The notes beneath the pieces were generated by a model. That model saw nothing but the letters and a program-made list of their open reading frames with translations, made no database searches and was not told the DNA's origin. Shown piece after piece: positions 7,814-15,023 of a stretch of DNA of 23,655 bases; position 1 is the stretch's first letter; the number at the start of each line of letters is the position of its first letter. This stretch comes from CAYGGE01 sp966250865. Lineage in GTDB: Bacteria; Patescibacteriota; UBA1384; CAYGGE01. The stretch is taken from positions 1 to 23,655 of the forward strand of contig CBINIT010000017.1 in assembly GCA_966250865.1 (NCBI GenBank). The letters run 5' to 3'. A program made the position numbers and the translations under genes.

Positions 7814-8909
7814 GATCGTCTGAGTAGGTGATGATGCGTTCGTTTTCCTTTACTCCGTACTCTAGCTTCACCCAGATAATTTTTGCTTCGCCTGAATACT
7901 GGTCGAGCGAACTTTTCACTTTATCGGCCCATTCAACCGAAAGGACGGCGTTGTTATCGATAAGCCTGGTAAAACCAAGATCAAGAAATTCCTGGTTATC
8001 GAAAAGGCGCCAGGTATCGATATGGACGAATTGATTAGGTATATCGCCATAGCTAAATGGATATTCGCGGGAGAGTGTGTAGGTGGGTGAGGTGATGGGT
8101 TGATTCACACCAAGGGCCTTGCCGATCCCTTTTGAGAGTTGTGTTTTGCCGGCACCCATTTCACCGACAAGAGCAAAGATGAGGGCTCGTTCATTGAGGT
8201 ATTGGCGGTAGATTGTGACCAGTTTCTCACCAAGCGCTTGGGTTTCCGTTTCGTCTTTCGTAGTGACGGTTGTTGCATCGGTAAGCTTAATATCACCTTG
8301 CCGCAAGACAGTCGGTTCCTCAAGAGTCGTATCAACGACCGTTGATGGTTCGTTGTGTGGCAGCACTCCAGCGTCGATAATTAAATCGATACGTTCTTTT
8401 TGCTTTTCTGAGATATTATCCAAGACGTCAGAGACGGTGTACGGCCGTTTTTTGTATGAAGCATTAGCCGAGCTAGCGGTCATAGGCTTGCCGTACGCGG
8501 CAACGATCTCTCTGACAAGCGGATAGTCAGGAATACGCACGCCAAGCGTACCGCGTTCAGACGCTACCCCGTTGGCAACTGTACCTTTAGACTTCGAAAC
8601 AACGGTAATAGGCCCAGGGAGAAAGTGTTTGTAAAGATTTTTTGCTTGACTGTTTAGCTCTACATAGGTACTAGCCATAGCTTCATTGGGGACAGCAATA
8701 GAAAGCGGCTTACCTTCTCGGCGAGCTTTATACTGGAGAAGCTTATCAACTGCAGCTTGACTGGTGGCGTCAGCGCCAATTCCATACACTGTCTCTGTGG
8801 GGTAGATCACTAAACCACCTGACGCCAAGATGCGGCAGGCTGTATCAATAATCTCTTGTTTGTCTTTTTCGCGACTGTTAAGAATAATCATAGTCATTAT
8901 GTATACCAT
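7803..8909 (-). CDS. Fused threonylcarbamoyl-AMP synthase (TsaC/YrdC) and TsaE ATPase
   Basis: The product is 368 residues. Residues about 14-207 are a YrdC/Sua5 domain: YPTETVYGIGAD (36-47), YKARREGKP (60-68), LGVRIPDYP, TASSANAS (144-151) and a closing VLRQG. This domain makes threonylcarbamoyl-AMP from Thr, bicarbonate and ATP. Residues about 222-368 are TsaE: Walker A GEMGAGKT (249-256), SPTYTLSREY, HIDTWRLF and VEWADK, where TsaE has a conserved Glu. TsaE drives turnover of the TsaB-TsaD complex. The two functions are separate proteins in E. coli. The start is uncertain: ATGs at 8909, 8897 and 8891 are all in frame, and none has a clear ribosome site. Its 3' end runs into the octamer array. 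Confidence 0.92.
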   Translation of the reverse strand: MVYIMTMIILNSREKDKQEIIDTACRILASGGLVIYPTETVYGIGADATSQAAVDKLLQYKARREGKPLSIAVPNEAMASTYVELNSQAKNLYKHFLPGPITVVSKSKGTVANGVASERGTLGVRIPDYPLVREIVAAYGKPMTASSANASYKKRPYTVSDVLDNISEKQKERIDLIIDAGVLPHNEPSTVVDTTLEEPTVLRQGDIKLTDATTVTTKDETETQALGEKLVTIYRQYLNERALIFALVGEMGAGKTQLSKGIGKALGVNQPITSPTYTLSREYPFSYGDIPNQFVHIDTWRLFDNQEFLDLGFTRLIDNNAVLSVEWADKVKSSLDQYSGEAKIIWVKLEYGVKENERIITYSDDLVI

Positions 8910-8928
8910 AAACCAGCCTATTTTTGAA
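8900..8928 (-). promoter_or_regulatory. Possible promoter of the tsaCE-tsaD operon
   Basis: On the - strand TTCAAA and TATACA are separated by 17 bases; each matches four of six consensus positions. The -10 ends at 8900, so transcription would start close to the ATG at 8891, giving an almost leaderless message. This would explain the lack of a ribosome site. The boxes are weak and the call is tentative. Confidence 0.3.
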
Positions 8929-8940
8929 GTCCTTACACCC

Positions 8941-8969
8941 TTCTCCTATGGAAACCGATACCGTATAAT
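8941..8969 (+). promoter_or_regulatory. Promoter of the murF-type gene, apparently leaderless
   Basis: A perfect TATAAT lies at 8964-8969 in the divergent gap; the hexamer 17 bases upstream (TTCTCC, 8941-8946) is a poor -35. Only 9 bases separate the -10 from the ATG at 8979, so a start 6-9 bases downstream would leave essentially no 5' leader. No Shine-Dalgarno sequence is present, in keeping with leaderless translation. Confidence 0.6.
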
Positions 8970-8978
8970 AGACATACG

Positions 8979-10127
8979 ATGAAGACTACCATTCTCTCCA
9001 TCTTGGAGCGATATTTAGTGGCGTTAGCTAAAGTAGTATTGGCCATAAACAAGCCAGTGATTATTGGTATTACCGGCAGTGTTGGCAAGACCACTGCCAA
9101 AGAAGCTATCTATCATTTACTCAAGACCGCAGGATTACCAGTCCGTAAGACTGAAGGTAATCTGAATTTTGATATTGGCATTGCCATGACGATTCTAGGC
9201 TATGACCATGCGCCGGCAATTTGGGAATGGCCGTGGGCGCTTTTGAAGGTGCATGGTGTTTGGTTGTTGGAGCTTGCCCGGGTGATTCGTATGCCGAAGT
9301 ACTTTGTTGTTGAGATGGGTATCGATCGACTTGGCGACATGACTCGTATGGTTCAATGGATCAAGCCGACCGTCGGAGTTATAACCTGGATCGGTGAAGG
9401 GCATCATCTGGAGTTTTTGAAGGATGCAGCAACTATTGCCCGTGAAAAAGGACAGATGCTGACCGTCTTGCCAAAAGATGGATTAGCGATTCTTCCTGCC
9501 AAAGATCCTAATCTTCCCATTTTGAAAGAACTTGCTGTGGCACCAATTAAATTATTTGAGTCGACGGGCGTTGAATCGATCACCGAAATTCTGGAGCAAC
9601 TGGCGAAACGGTTTTTGATTAGTGAGTCCGCTCTTAAGCGAGCGGTAGAAACGTTACCCCAGCCAAAAGGACGACTCAATATCATTACTGGCCGTAATGA
9701 TGTAACTATTCTTGATGATTCATATAACACCAGCCTTCCCGCAATTCGTGTAGCACTCAACAAATTAAGGGAACTCAAGGCAAAACGACGAGTTGCGGTA
9801 CTTGGCGACATCCTTGAGCAAGGGGAGTTTGAAGACGAGTTTCATCGTAAAGCTGCTGAGTATGCAGGCAAAAAAGCCGATCTTTTTATCGGAGTAGGGA
9901 AGCGTATGGCTAAGGTTAAGCCCGACTATTGGTTCGCGAGTCCAGACGAGGCTGCCGCTGCTTTGCCGGAGCTGCTTCAATCGGGAGATGCAGTACTCGT
10001 TAAGGGTTCACAGGGTATGCGGATGGAAAAGATAAGTTTAGCCCTTGCTGCCGATACTGATGCAGCCAAAAAAGTACTTCCACGACAGACTAAGCGCTGG
10101 GAGCAAATTCCGTTTGCTAATCCCTAA
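8979..10127 (+). CDS. murF: MurF-type UDP-MurNAc-tripeptide:D-Ala-D-Ala ligase, short form
   Basis: This 382-residue Mur ligase has the ATP loop GITGSVGKTTAKE (residues 30-42), EGNLNFDIGIAM, EMGIDRLGDM, VITWIGEGHHLEF and the C-terminal LDDSYNTSLPAI. The pattern fits MurF best, which adds D-Ala-D-Ala to the UDP-MurNAc peptide. E. coli MurF has an N-terminal uracil-nucleotide-binding domain of about 80-100 residues before the ATP loop. Here only a basic/hydrophobic helix (about residues 8-26) precedes it, so that domain is absent. How the nucleotide end of the substrate is held is unclear. The helix could instead lie on the membrane. A related Mur-ligase-fold enzyme of other specificity cannot be excluded. 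It ends 20 bases before the proposed ftsQ start. Confidence 0.85.
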   Translation: MKTTILSILERYLVALAKVVLAINKPVIIGITGSVGKTTAKEAIYHLLKTAGLPVRKTEGNLNFDIGIAMTILGYDHAPAIWEWPWALLKVHGVWLLELARVIRMPKYFVVEMGIDRLGDMTRMVQWIKPTVGVITWIGEGHHLEFLKDAATIAREKGQMLTVLPKDGLAILPAKDPNLPILKELAVAPIKLFESTGVESITEILEQLAKRFLISESALKRAVETLPQPKGRLNIITGRNDVTILDDSYNTSLPAIRVALNKLRELKAKRRVAVLGDILEQGEFEDEFHRKAAEYAGKKADLFIGVGKRMAKVKPDYWFASPDEAAAALPELLQSGDAVLVKGSQGMRMEKISLALAADTDAAKKVLPRQTKRWEQIPFANP

Positions 10128-10132
10128 CCCCT

Positions 10133-10140
10133 AGAGGAGG
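10133..10140 (+). promoter_or_regulatory. Strong ribosome binding site preceding the ftsQ AUU start
   Basis: The sequence AGAGGAGG carries a full AGGAGG core at 10135-10140. In the FtsQ frame there is no ATG, GTG or TTG between the upstream stop at 10118-10120 and GTG 10301. The site is followed by ATT at 10145 (4-base gap) and ATT at 10148 (7-base gap), the second having the better spacing. Confidence 0.7.
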
Positions 10141-10147
10141 GGCTATT

Positions 10148-10972
10148 ATTGTACGACATAACAATCGATGTCGACCCGGAAAACGTCAGGTCTATCGCCA
10201 GGATTACACCTATTTTGAACGTACCAAAGAAATTCGTGAGGGTATCACTATCCCAACGTGGATTCTGCCACTCTCATTTATCGTTTTAGGCATAGCATTT
10301 GTGGTCTGGTTTTTTACCAGTGCGCCCTGGCTGCAAGTTAAGCATATTCGACTCGAAGGTGAGGCCACGGAACCAGTGGCTAAAGAAGTCGATAAACTAA
10401 AGGGACAGAATATCCTTTGGCTGTCGATTACTCGTCCTGAAGCGGTCATCTTAAAGCACCAACCCAGCATTCGTGAGATTCAGATTCTCCGAGGTATCCC
10501 CGATACACTACGGGTGAAGCTTATCGAACGCGACCCTGCACTTCGTTGGCAGGTTGACAATCATTTGTATACGCTTGATGCAACTGGCTTTGTCTACCGT
10601 GATGAAGAGCTAAAAAAGAAAGAAGATGGTTCGTATGAATATCCGGCTACTGACCTTCCCATTGTTACTGATACGCAAAATGTGCCTGTTGAAATTGGCA
10701 AGGTAGCTGTTCGTCCTGACTTCATTACTTTCGTACACGTACTTAAGGAGCGTTTGCCAAAGGACTACAATCTAAAGTTTGAGCGGGCCGAGATCAGTGA
10801 AACGACATTCAATGTGAGTGTTGTAACCGACGCGGGCTGGAAAGTTCTCTTTGATACCACGCGGAAGATTGAGCCACAACTGCGCACGCTGGGGCAGGTC
10901 CTTGAATCAAAACGTGGCGATATCCACGAATATCTCGATCTCCGAGTTCGGGGTTGGGTCTACTACAAGTAA
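10148..10972 (+). CDS. ftsQ: Cell-division protein FtsQ, probable AUU start
   Basis: This bitopic division protein links the cytoplasmic and outer divisome. From ATT 10148 the product is 274 residues. It has a basic cytoplasmic tail (about 1-35, with many Arg and Lys), one membrane helix (about 38-56, PTWILPLSFIVLGIAFVVWF), then a POTRA domain (LQVKHIRLEG, about 60-130) and a beta domain ending RVRGWVYY. The first conventional start in frame, GTG 10301, would cut the helix in half and has no ribosome site. ATT 10148 sits 7 bases behind AGGAGG. AUU initiation is known for infC and would keep levels low. A sequencing error changing ATG to ATT is the main alternative. It follows the murF-type gene and is probably co-transcribed with it. 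Confidence 0.85.
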   Translation: MVRHNNRCRPGKRQVYRQDYTYFERTKEIREGITIPTWILPLSFIVLGIAFVVWFFTSAPWLQVKHIRLEGEATEPVAKEVDKLKGQNILWLSITRPEAVILKHQPSIREIQILRGIPDTLRVKLIERDPALRWQVDNHLYTLDATGFVYRDEELKKKEDGSYEYPATDLPIVTDTQNVPVEIGKVAVRPDFITFVHVLKERLPKDYNLKFERAEISETTFNVSVVTDAGWKVLFDTTRKIEPQLRTLGQVLESKRGDIHEYLDLRVRGWVYYK

Positions 10973-10985
10973 GCTTGCCGGCTCA

Positions 10986-11015
10986 GCCTAGCGCTTAGCT
11001 GTTTAGGCGCGTTTT
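10986..11015 (+). terminator. Possible weak intrinsic terminator after ftsQ
   Basis: GCCTA (10986-10990) can pair with TAGGC (11004-11008), and TTTT follows at 11012-11015. The stem is short and the loop long, so the call is weak. It lies just before the recJ promoter, where a terminator would make sense. Confidence 0.3.
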
Positions 11016-11030
11016 GAGTGGTGATATAAT
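11002..11030 (+). promoter_or_regulatory. Extended -10 promoter of recJ
   Basis: TGATATAAT at 11022-11030 is a perfect extended -10 (TG, one base, TATAAT). The -35 region 17 bases upstream (TTTAGG) is poor, as is common with extended -10 promoters. The ATG of recJ is 15 bases after the box, so the leader would be about 9 bases, and no good ribosome site is present. Confidence 0.65.
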
Positions 11031-11045
11031 AGGTCTAGAGTATAT

Positions 11046-12737
11046 ATGCAAAAGCGTTGGGTTATTAGTCGAAGAACACACACTGACTTAATTGATCAGG
11101 TCATTGCTAATCGCGGGATTGAGGATCGCGAGGCCTTTTTGCATCCGGACTACACTGCACTTCACGACCCGATGGACCTGAAAGATATGGATCGAGCAAT
11201 GGCTCGTCTTAAACAAGCCATTGCCGCGCATGAGCAGATTGCCATCTTTGGCGATTACGATCACGATGGTACGCCTGCAGCCGCATTGTTGTCGGATGGA
11301 ATTATTCGTTGTGGGGGCGAAGTTGGCCAGGTATATATCCCGACTCGTGAAGAAGGGTATAGTATCAGTACGGCTGTTGTCGACCAATTTGCTAGCCAAG
11401 GCATCTCTCTGATGCTCCTCGTTGACTGCGGTATCACTAATAAGCCAGAAACTGATTACGCAAAGACAAAGGGAATTGAGACCATTGTGATTGATCACCA
11501 TGTCGTGCAAGAGGACAAATTCCCCGATGTAGCAATTGTTATTAATCCAAAACAAAAGGACGATACCTACCCTTTTAAAGAACTATGCGGCTGTGGGTTG
11601 GCATTTAAATTTATCCAAGCCTTAGCTCGAACCACAGGAAAAATCTCTGACAGTGACATGAAATGGTTTCTCGACCTGGTAGCGATTTCGACAATCTGCG
11701 ATATGGTTCCGTTGGTCGGTGAAAATAGGATTCTTGTTCACTACGGCCTTATTGTTTTGCAAAAGACCAAACGAATCGGTTTAAAGAAACTCTATGAAGC
11801 TGCGGCTATCGACCCGGCAACGATTACTACCTATACGACCGGGTTTCTTATTGGCCCTCGGTTGAATGCATCGGGAAGGATGGAGCGGGCGAGTATCGCA
11901 TATGACCTTTTGGTTGCGAAAGAGGAGGCCGAGGCAACCGAGTTGGCGCTTCGCCTGAACGAACTCAACCTTCGACGTCAAGAGGAACTCTCAACAGTGC
12001 TTAAGCAAGCAGAAGAGCGAGTGAAATCTGAAAGGCTACATGAGAAGAAAGTTATCTTGGTCTCTGGCGATGGTTGGTCGGACGGAGTAGTGGGACTGGT
12101 AGCTGGTCGTATGATGGAGAAATATGGACGACCGACGATTATTCTCGCCGGACGTGAAGACGGCTTAGCTAAGGGAAGCGCTCGATCGATCGATGGCTTT
12201 CATCTTGTAGAGTCTTTGCAAGAGTGTGAAGCGTATCTGGTTAAATATGGAGGTCACGCGAAGGCAGCCGGTCTCACCTTAGCAAAAGAGCACTTAGAAC
12301 TGCTTTACGATAAGCTCATTGAACTTGCCGATGCCCGACTGACCGAAGAACATTTGAAGCCGAAGGTTTCGATAGACTGTAGCATCAATCCGGAAGAAGT
12401 TACCTTAGCCGTTGCACGTTCATTGAGCGACCTTGAGCCGCATGGGCTAGGAAATGCAAAGCCGATTTTCCTTGTTGAAGGTGCAGCGGTAGTTGAGGCT
12501 CGGGCCATTGGCCAGGAAAAAAACCATCTTAAGTTACAACTGAGATTGCCTAACGAGCAGTATGTCGATGCGATCGCCTTCAATATGGCCTCTCGCCTAT
12601 CTGAATGTGTTGCAGGGACAGAACTTGATCTAGCGGCGTATCTGGATATCAATACTTGGCAAAACCGCGACTCAGTACAGCTGAAACTTCTTGACTGGCA
12701 TCCCGCTGAGAAAGGATCTCATGCCATCAAAAAGTAA
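11046..12737 (+). CDS. recJ: Single-stranded-DNA-specific exonuclease RecJ
   Basis: RecJ degrades ssDNA 5' to 3' in recombination, mismatch and base-excision repair. The 563-residue product has the DHH-family motifs FGDYDHDG (residues 68-75), LLVDCGIT (124-131), VIDHHV (148-153) with VINPKQ after it, and the DHHA1 region SDGVVGLVAGRMMEKYGRP followed by GGHAKAAGLTL. The C-terminal OB-like domain covers about residues 440-555. Length is typical. The motif I residue before the second Asp is His rather than the common Ala or Val; the metal-binding Asp residues are all present. The start is ATG 11046 behind an extended -10 promoter. The last 17 bases overlap radA, joining two DNA-repair genes. Confidence 0.96.
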   Translation: MQKRWVISRRTHTDLIDQVIANRGIEDREAFLHPDYTALHDPMDLKDMDRAMARLKQAIAAHEQIAIFGDYDHDGTPAAALLSDGIIRCGGEVGQVYIPTREEGYSISTAVVDQFASQGISLMLLVDCGITNKPETDYAKTKGIETIVIDHHVVQEDKFPDVAIVINPKQKDDTYPFKELCGCGLAFKFIQALARTTGKISDSDMKWFLDLVAISTICDMVPLVGENRILVHYGLIVLQKTKRIGLKKLYEAAAIDPATITTYTTGFLIGPRLNASGRMERASIAYDLLVAKEEAEATELALRLNELNLRRQEELSTVLKQAEERVKSERLHEKKVILVSGDGWSDGVVGLVAGRMMEKYGRPTIILAGREDGLAKGSARSIDGFHLVESLQECEAYLVKYGGHAKAAGLTLAKEHLELLYDKLIELADARLTEEHLKPKVSIDCSINPEEVTLAVARSLSDLEPHGLGNAKPIFLVEGAAVVEARAIGQEKNHLKLQLRLPNEQYVDAIAFNMASRLSECVAGTELDLAAYLDINTWQNRDSVQLKLLDWHPAEKGSHAIKK

Positions 12738-14037
12738 AACAATTTATGTGTGCGAAAATTGTGGTAACGAATCACTCCAGTGGGCAGGGAAATGCTCAAT
12801 GTGTGGTGAGTGGAATACCTTACGTGAAGTTCGTGGTTTAAGTAAGGCGAGTAGTAGTCGAGAAAGTGCCCGATCGGGTCCGTTGCCCGAGCTTCAGCCG
12901 ATCCAATCAGTCCAGTCAATCCAAGAGGCGAGAGTGTCAACCGGCATGAGCGAATTTGATCGAACCCTTGGTGGTGGCCTGGTGGCTGGCTCAGTGGTAC
13001 TCATTGGCGGTGAGCCAGGAATTGGCAAGTCGACTCTCTTAATGCAACTTGCTGGCAATATTAAAAATGTGCTTTATGTGTCTGGCGAAGAATCGGCAAG
13101 TCAAATCAAACTGCGGGCGGAGCGGCTTTCGGTTCGAGAAGGAGTCGACCTCTTCACTGAAACTGATGTCACCTTGATCTGTGACCAGCTCATGACGCAT
13201 AAGCCAAGCCTGGCGATCATCGACTCAATCCAGACGCTCTATGATCCACAGTTCCCTTCAACTCCCGGAAGTATCATCCAGGTTCGTGAATGTGCTCTGC
13301 GGATTCAACAGACGGCTAAGGCTACGGGCATTCCGATTGTCATTGTTGGTCATGTCACAAAAGAAGGCGGAGTGGCAGGCCCAAGAACGTTGGAACATTT
13401 AGTCGATGTAGTCCTCTATCTTGAAGGTGAACGGCATCGTGGAGCGCGGGTATTGCGGACGGTTAAAAACCGCTTTGGCGCAACCGACGAGGTAGGTATC
13501 TTTGAAATGCAAGAACAGGGTCTCATTCCTGTCGACAATCCCTCTGGCTTTCTGCTAGCAGAGCGGCAGGTCGATACCCCAGGCTCAGCTATTGGCGTGA
13601 CACTTGAAGGCACTCGACCGCTGTTAGTTGAAATTCAATCACTTACTAACGCAACTGTTTTCGGCTATCCGAAACGGACGGCTAGCGGTTTTGATTTAAA
13701 TCGACTTAATGTTCTTATTGCGGTATTGCAGAAACGAGCTGGTATTAATCTCTCAAATCAAGATGTCTATATTAACGTGGTCGGCGGACTTCAGTTGCGT
13801 GAACCAGCAATTGACTTGGCGGTTATCATGAGCCTTGTTTCAGCAAAGAAGAATGCACCAATTCCAAGCGGCTTTGCCTTCTTTGGTGAAGTCGGACTGT
13901 CGGGAGAGATACGGTCGGTTAATCAGCTAAATGCTCGTGAGAAAGAAGCAGCTCGGTTGGGTTTCGGTCATACGGTAACGGCAAAGACAATAAGCCAGGC
14001 GATTACGCATGTTTTTGGTAAGGAGGCTCATGAGTAA
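12721..14037 (+). CDS. radA: DNA repair protein RadA
   Basis: RadA (Sms) is a RecA-like ATPase that drives branch migration during recombination. The 438-residue product carries a four-Cys zinc finger (C11, C14, C25, C28 in CENCG and CSMCG), Walker A GEPGIGKS (97-104), the RadA-specific KNRFG motif (249-253) and a C-terminal Lon-protease-like domain (VYINVVGGLQLREPAIDLAV) without its protease role. Length is close to the family norm. ATG 12721 is chosen because it directly precedes the zinc finger and has AAAGGA about 6 bases upstream; an upstream start at 12691 lies inside recJ. The overlap with recJ, and the perfect ribosome site for the next gene inside its 3' end, point to one operon. Confidence 0.96.
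   Translation: MPSKSKTIYVCENCGNESLQWAGKCSMCGEWNTLREVRGLSKASSSRESARSGPLPELQPIQSVQSIQEARVSTGMSEFDRTLGGGLVAGSVVLIGGEPGIGKSTLLMQLAGNIKNVLYVSGEESASQIKLRAERLSVREGVDLFTETDVTLICDQLMTHKPSLAIIDSIQTLYDPQFPSTPGSIIQVRECALRIQQTAKATGIPIVIVGHVTKEGGVAGPRTLEHLVDVVLYLEGERHRGARVLRTVKNRFGATDEVGIFEMQEQGLIPVDNPSGFLLAERQVDTPGSAIGVTLEGTRPLLVEIQSLTNATVFGYPKRTASGFDLNRLNVLIAVLQKRAGINLSNQDVYINVVGGLQLREPAIDLAVIMSLVSAKKNAPIPSGFAFFGEVGLSGEIRSVNQLNAREKEAARLGFGHTVTAKTISQAITHVFGKEAHE
14019..14026 (+). promoter_or_regulatory. Perfect Shine-Dalgarno site of the PIN-TRAM gene
   Basis: TAAGGAGG, fully complementary to the usual 16S rRNA tail, sits within the last codons of radA. It decides the start at ATG 14030 rather than the in-frame ATG at 14009. 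The gap of three bases is short but workable. Confidence 0.7.
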
Positions 14038-14989
14038 TATCCAGACGCTTACATTTACTGACCTCACGCTTTTTCTCTCAATTCTTTCGATCGCTGTTAT
14101 CGCCCTGTTTATTTCTCGTAAACTACTTAAAGTTTCATTCCCTTATTTTTTTATGGGACTTACTGGTCTCATTTTAGGTTTGGTAATTGGTGGCATGGCC
14201 GGCTCTTTTTTAACGCGGTTGCCGGGTGACTTTGGACGCATCTTGCCGCTCATTATCCAAATCTTTATTGCCGTTGGGATGCTTGACCTCTTTATTGCCC
14301 AGACGAAACCGGTTGCTCACTATTTTGAACGTGTATGGGGTAGCGTTTTAGCGGAGCCGGATGTAGCAAATAGGTTTGATATTATCCTTGATACATCGAT
14401 CCTTATTGACGGTCGGATCGAGGAGCTGGTCAACACCGGGTTTATTATTGGTAAGCTTATTGTTCCTCAATTTGTTTTACTGGAGCTACAAACGATTGCC
14501 GACGTCGGGGATAGTCGAAAACGCTCTCGAGGGAGACGGGGACTGGATGTTATGCGTCAGCTGCAGCAAAACAGTCGCATTACCATAGAAATTACTTCTG
14601 ACCGACTGGGCGAGAAAGAGCCGGTTGACCAAAAGCTCGTTCGACTGGCAAAGCGGCGTGGTTCAAGACTCATGACTCTCGACGCCAACCTAGCTCGAGT
14701 GGCGCAGATCCAGTCGGTAGTCGTAATTAATATTCATGAACTCGCTACAGCATTACGCCCACTGTTGCTGCCGGGCGAGCAGGTAGTGGTTAAGGTTGTC
14801 CAAAAGGGTAAGGAAAAGGACCAAGGCGTTGGCTATATGCCCGATGGAACGATGATTGTAGTTGAAGGCGGGCAAGATCACATTGGCTCAGATATTGAAT
14901 GTGAGGTTACCCGCATCTACCAGACGACAGCGGGCAAGATGATCTTTGTTGCACCAGTCGGTCAGAAGACCGCTTCCGCCAATTCATAA
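14030..14989 (+). CDS. Membrane-anchored PIN-TRAM domain protein (YacL family)
   Basis: This 319-residue protein has hydrophobic segments at about residues 11-28, 37-62 and 70-90. A PIN nuclease-fold domain follows, with LDTSILIDGR (D121, D127), LLELQTIAD (E152), DQKLVRLA (D199) and TLDANLARVA (D217), then a TRAM-like beta domain (about 250-312, GEQVVVKVVQKGKEKDQGVG). The architecture matches Bacillus YacL, often a neighbour of radA/disA. PIN domains are metal-dependent RNases and TRAM binds RNA, so a membrane-tethered RNase or RNA-binding role is likely; the exact substrate is unknown. The acidic site appears complete. It is the last gene of the recJ-radA group and ends 34 bases from the convergent PBP gene. 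Confidence 0.9.
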   Translation: MSNIQTLTFTDLTLFLSILSIAVIALFISRKLLKVSFPYFFMGLTGLILGLVIGGMAGSFLTRLPGDFGRILPLIIQIFIAVGMLDLFIAQTKPVAHYFERVWGSVLAEPDVANRFDIILDTSILIDGRIEELVNTGFIIGKLIVPQFVLLELQTIADVGDSRKRSRGRRGLDVMRQLQQNSRITIEITSDRLGEKEPVDQKLVRLAKRRGSRLMTLDANLARVAQIQSVVVINIHELATALRPLLLPGEQVVVKVVQKGKEKDQGVGYMPDGTMIVVEGGQDHIGSDIECEVTRIYQTTAGKMIFVAPVGQKTASANS

Positions 14990-15023
14990 TAGTATAATAG
15001 AGGCTCTCTCACTAAGCACTCAT

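Noticed and set aside
10301..10303. GTG as the ftsQ start
   Set aside because: It would cut the membrane helix, lacks a ribosome site and leaves the strong AGGAGG upstream unused.
14993..14998. Perfect TATAAT just after the PIN-TRAM gene
   Set aside because: It points into the 3' end of the convergent PBP gene with no + strand gene to serve; most likely chance in an A/T-rich gap.
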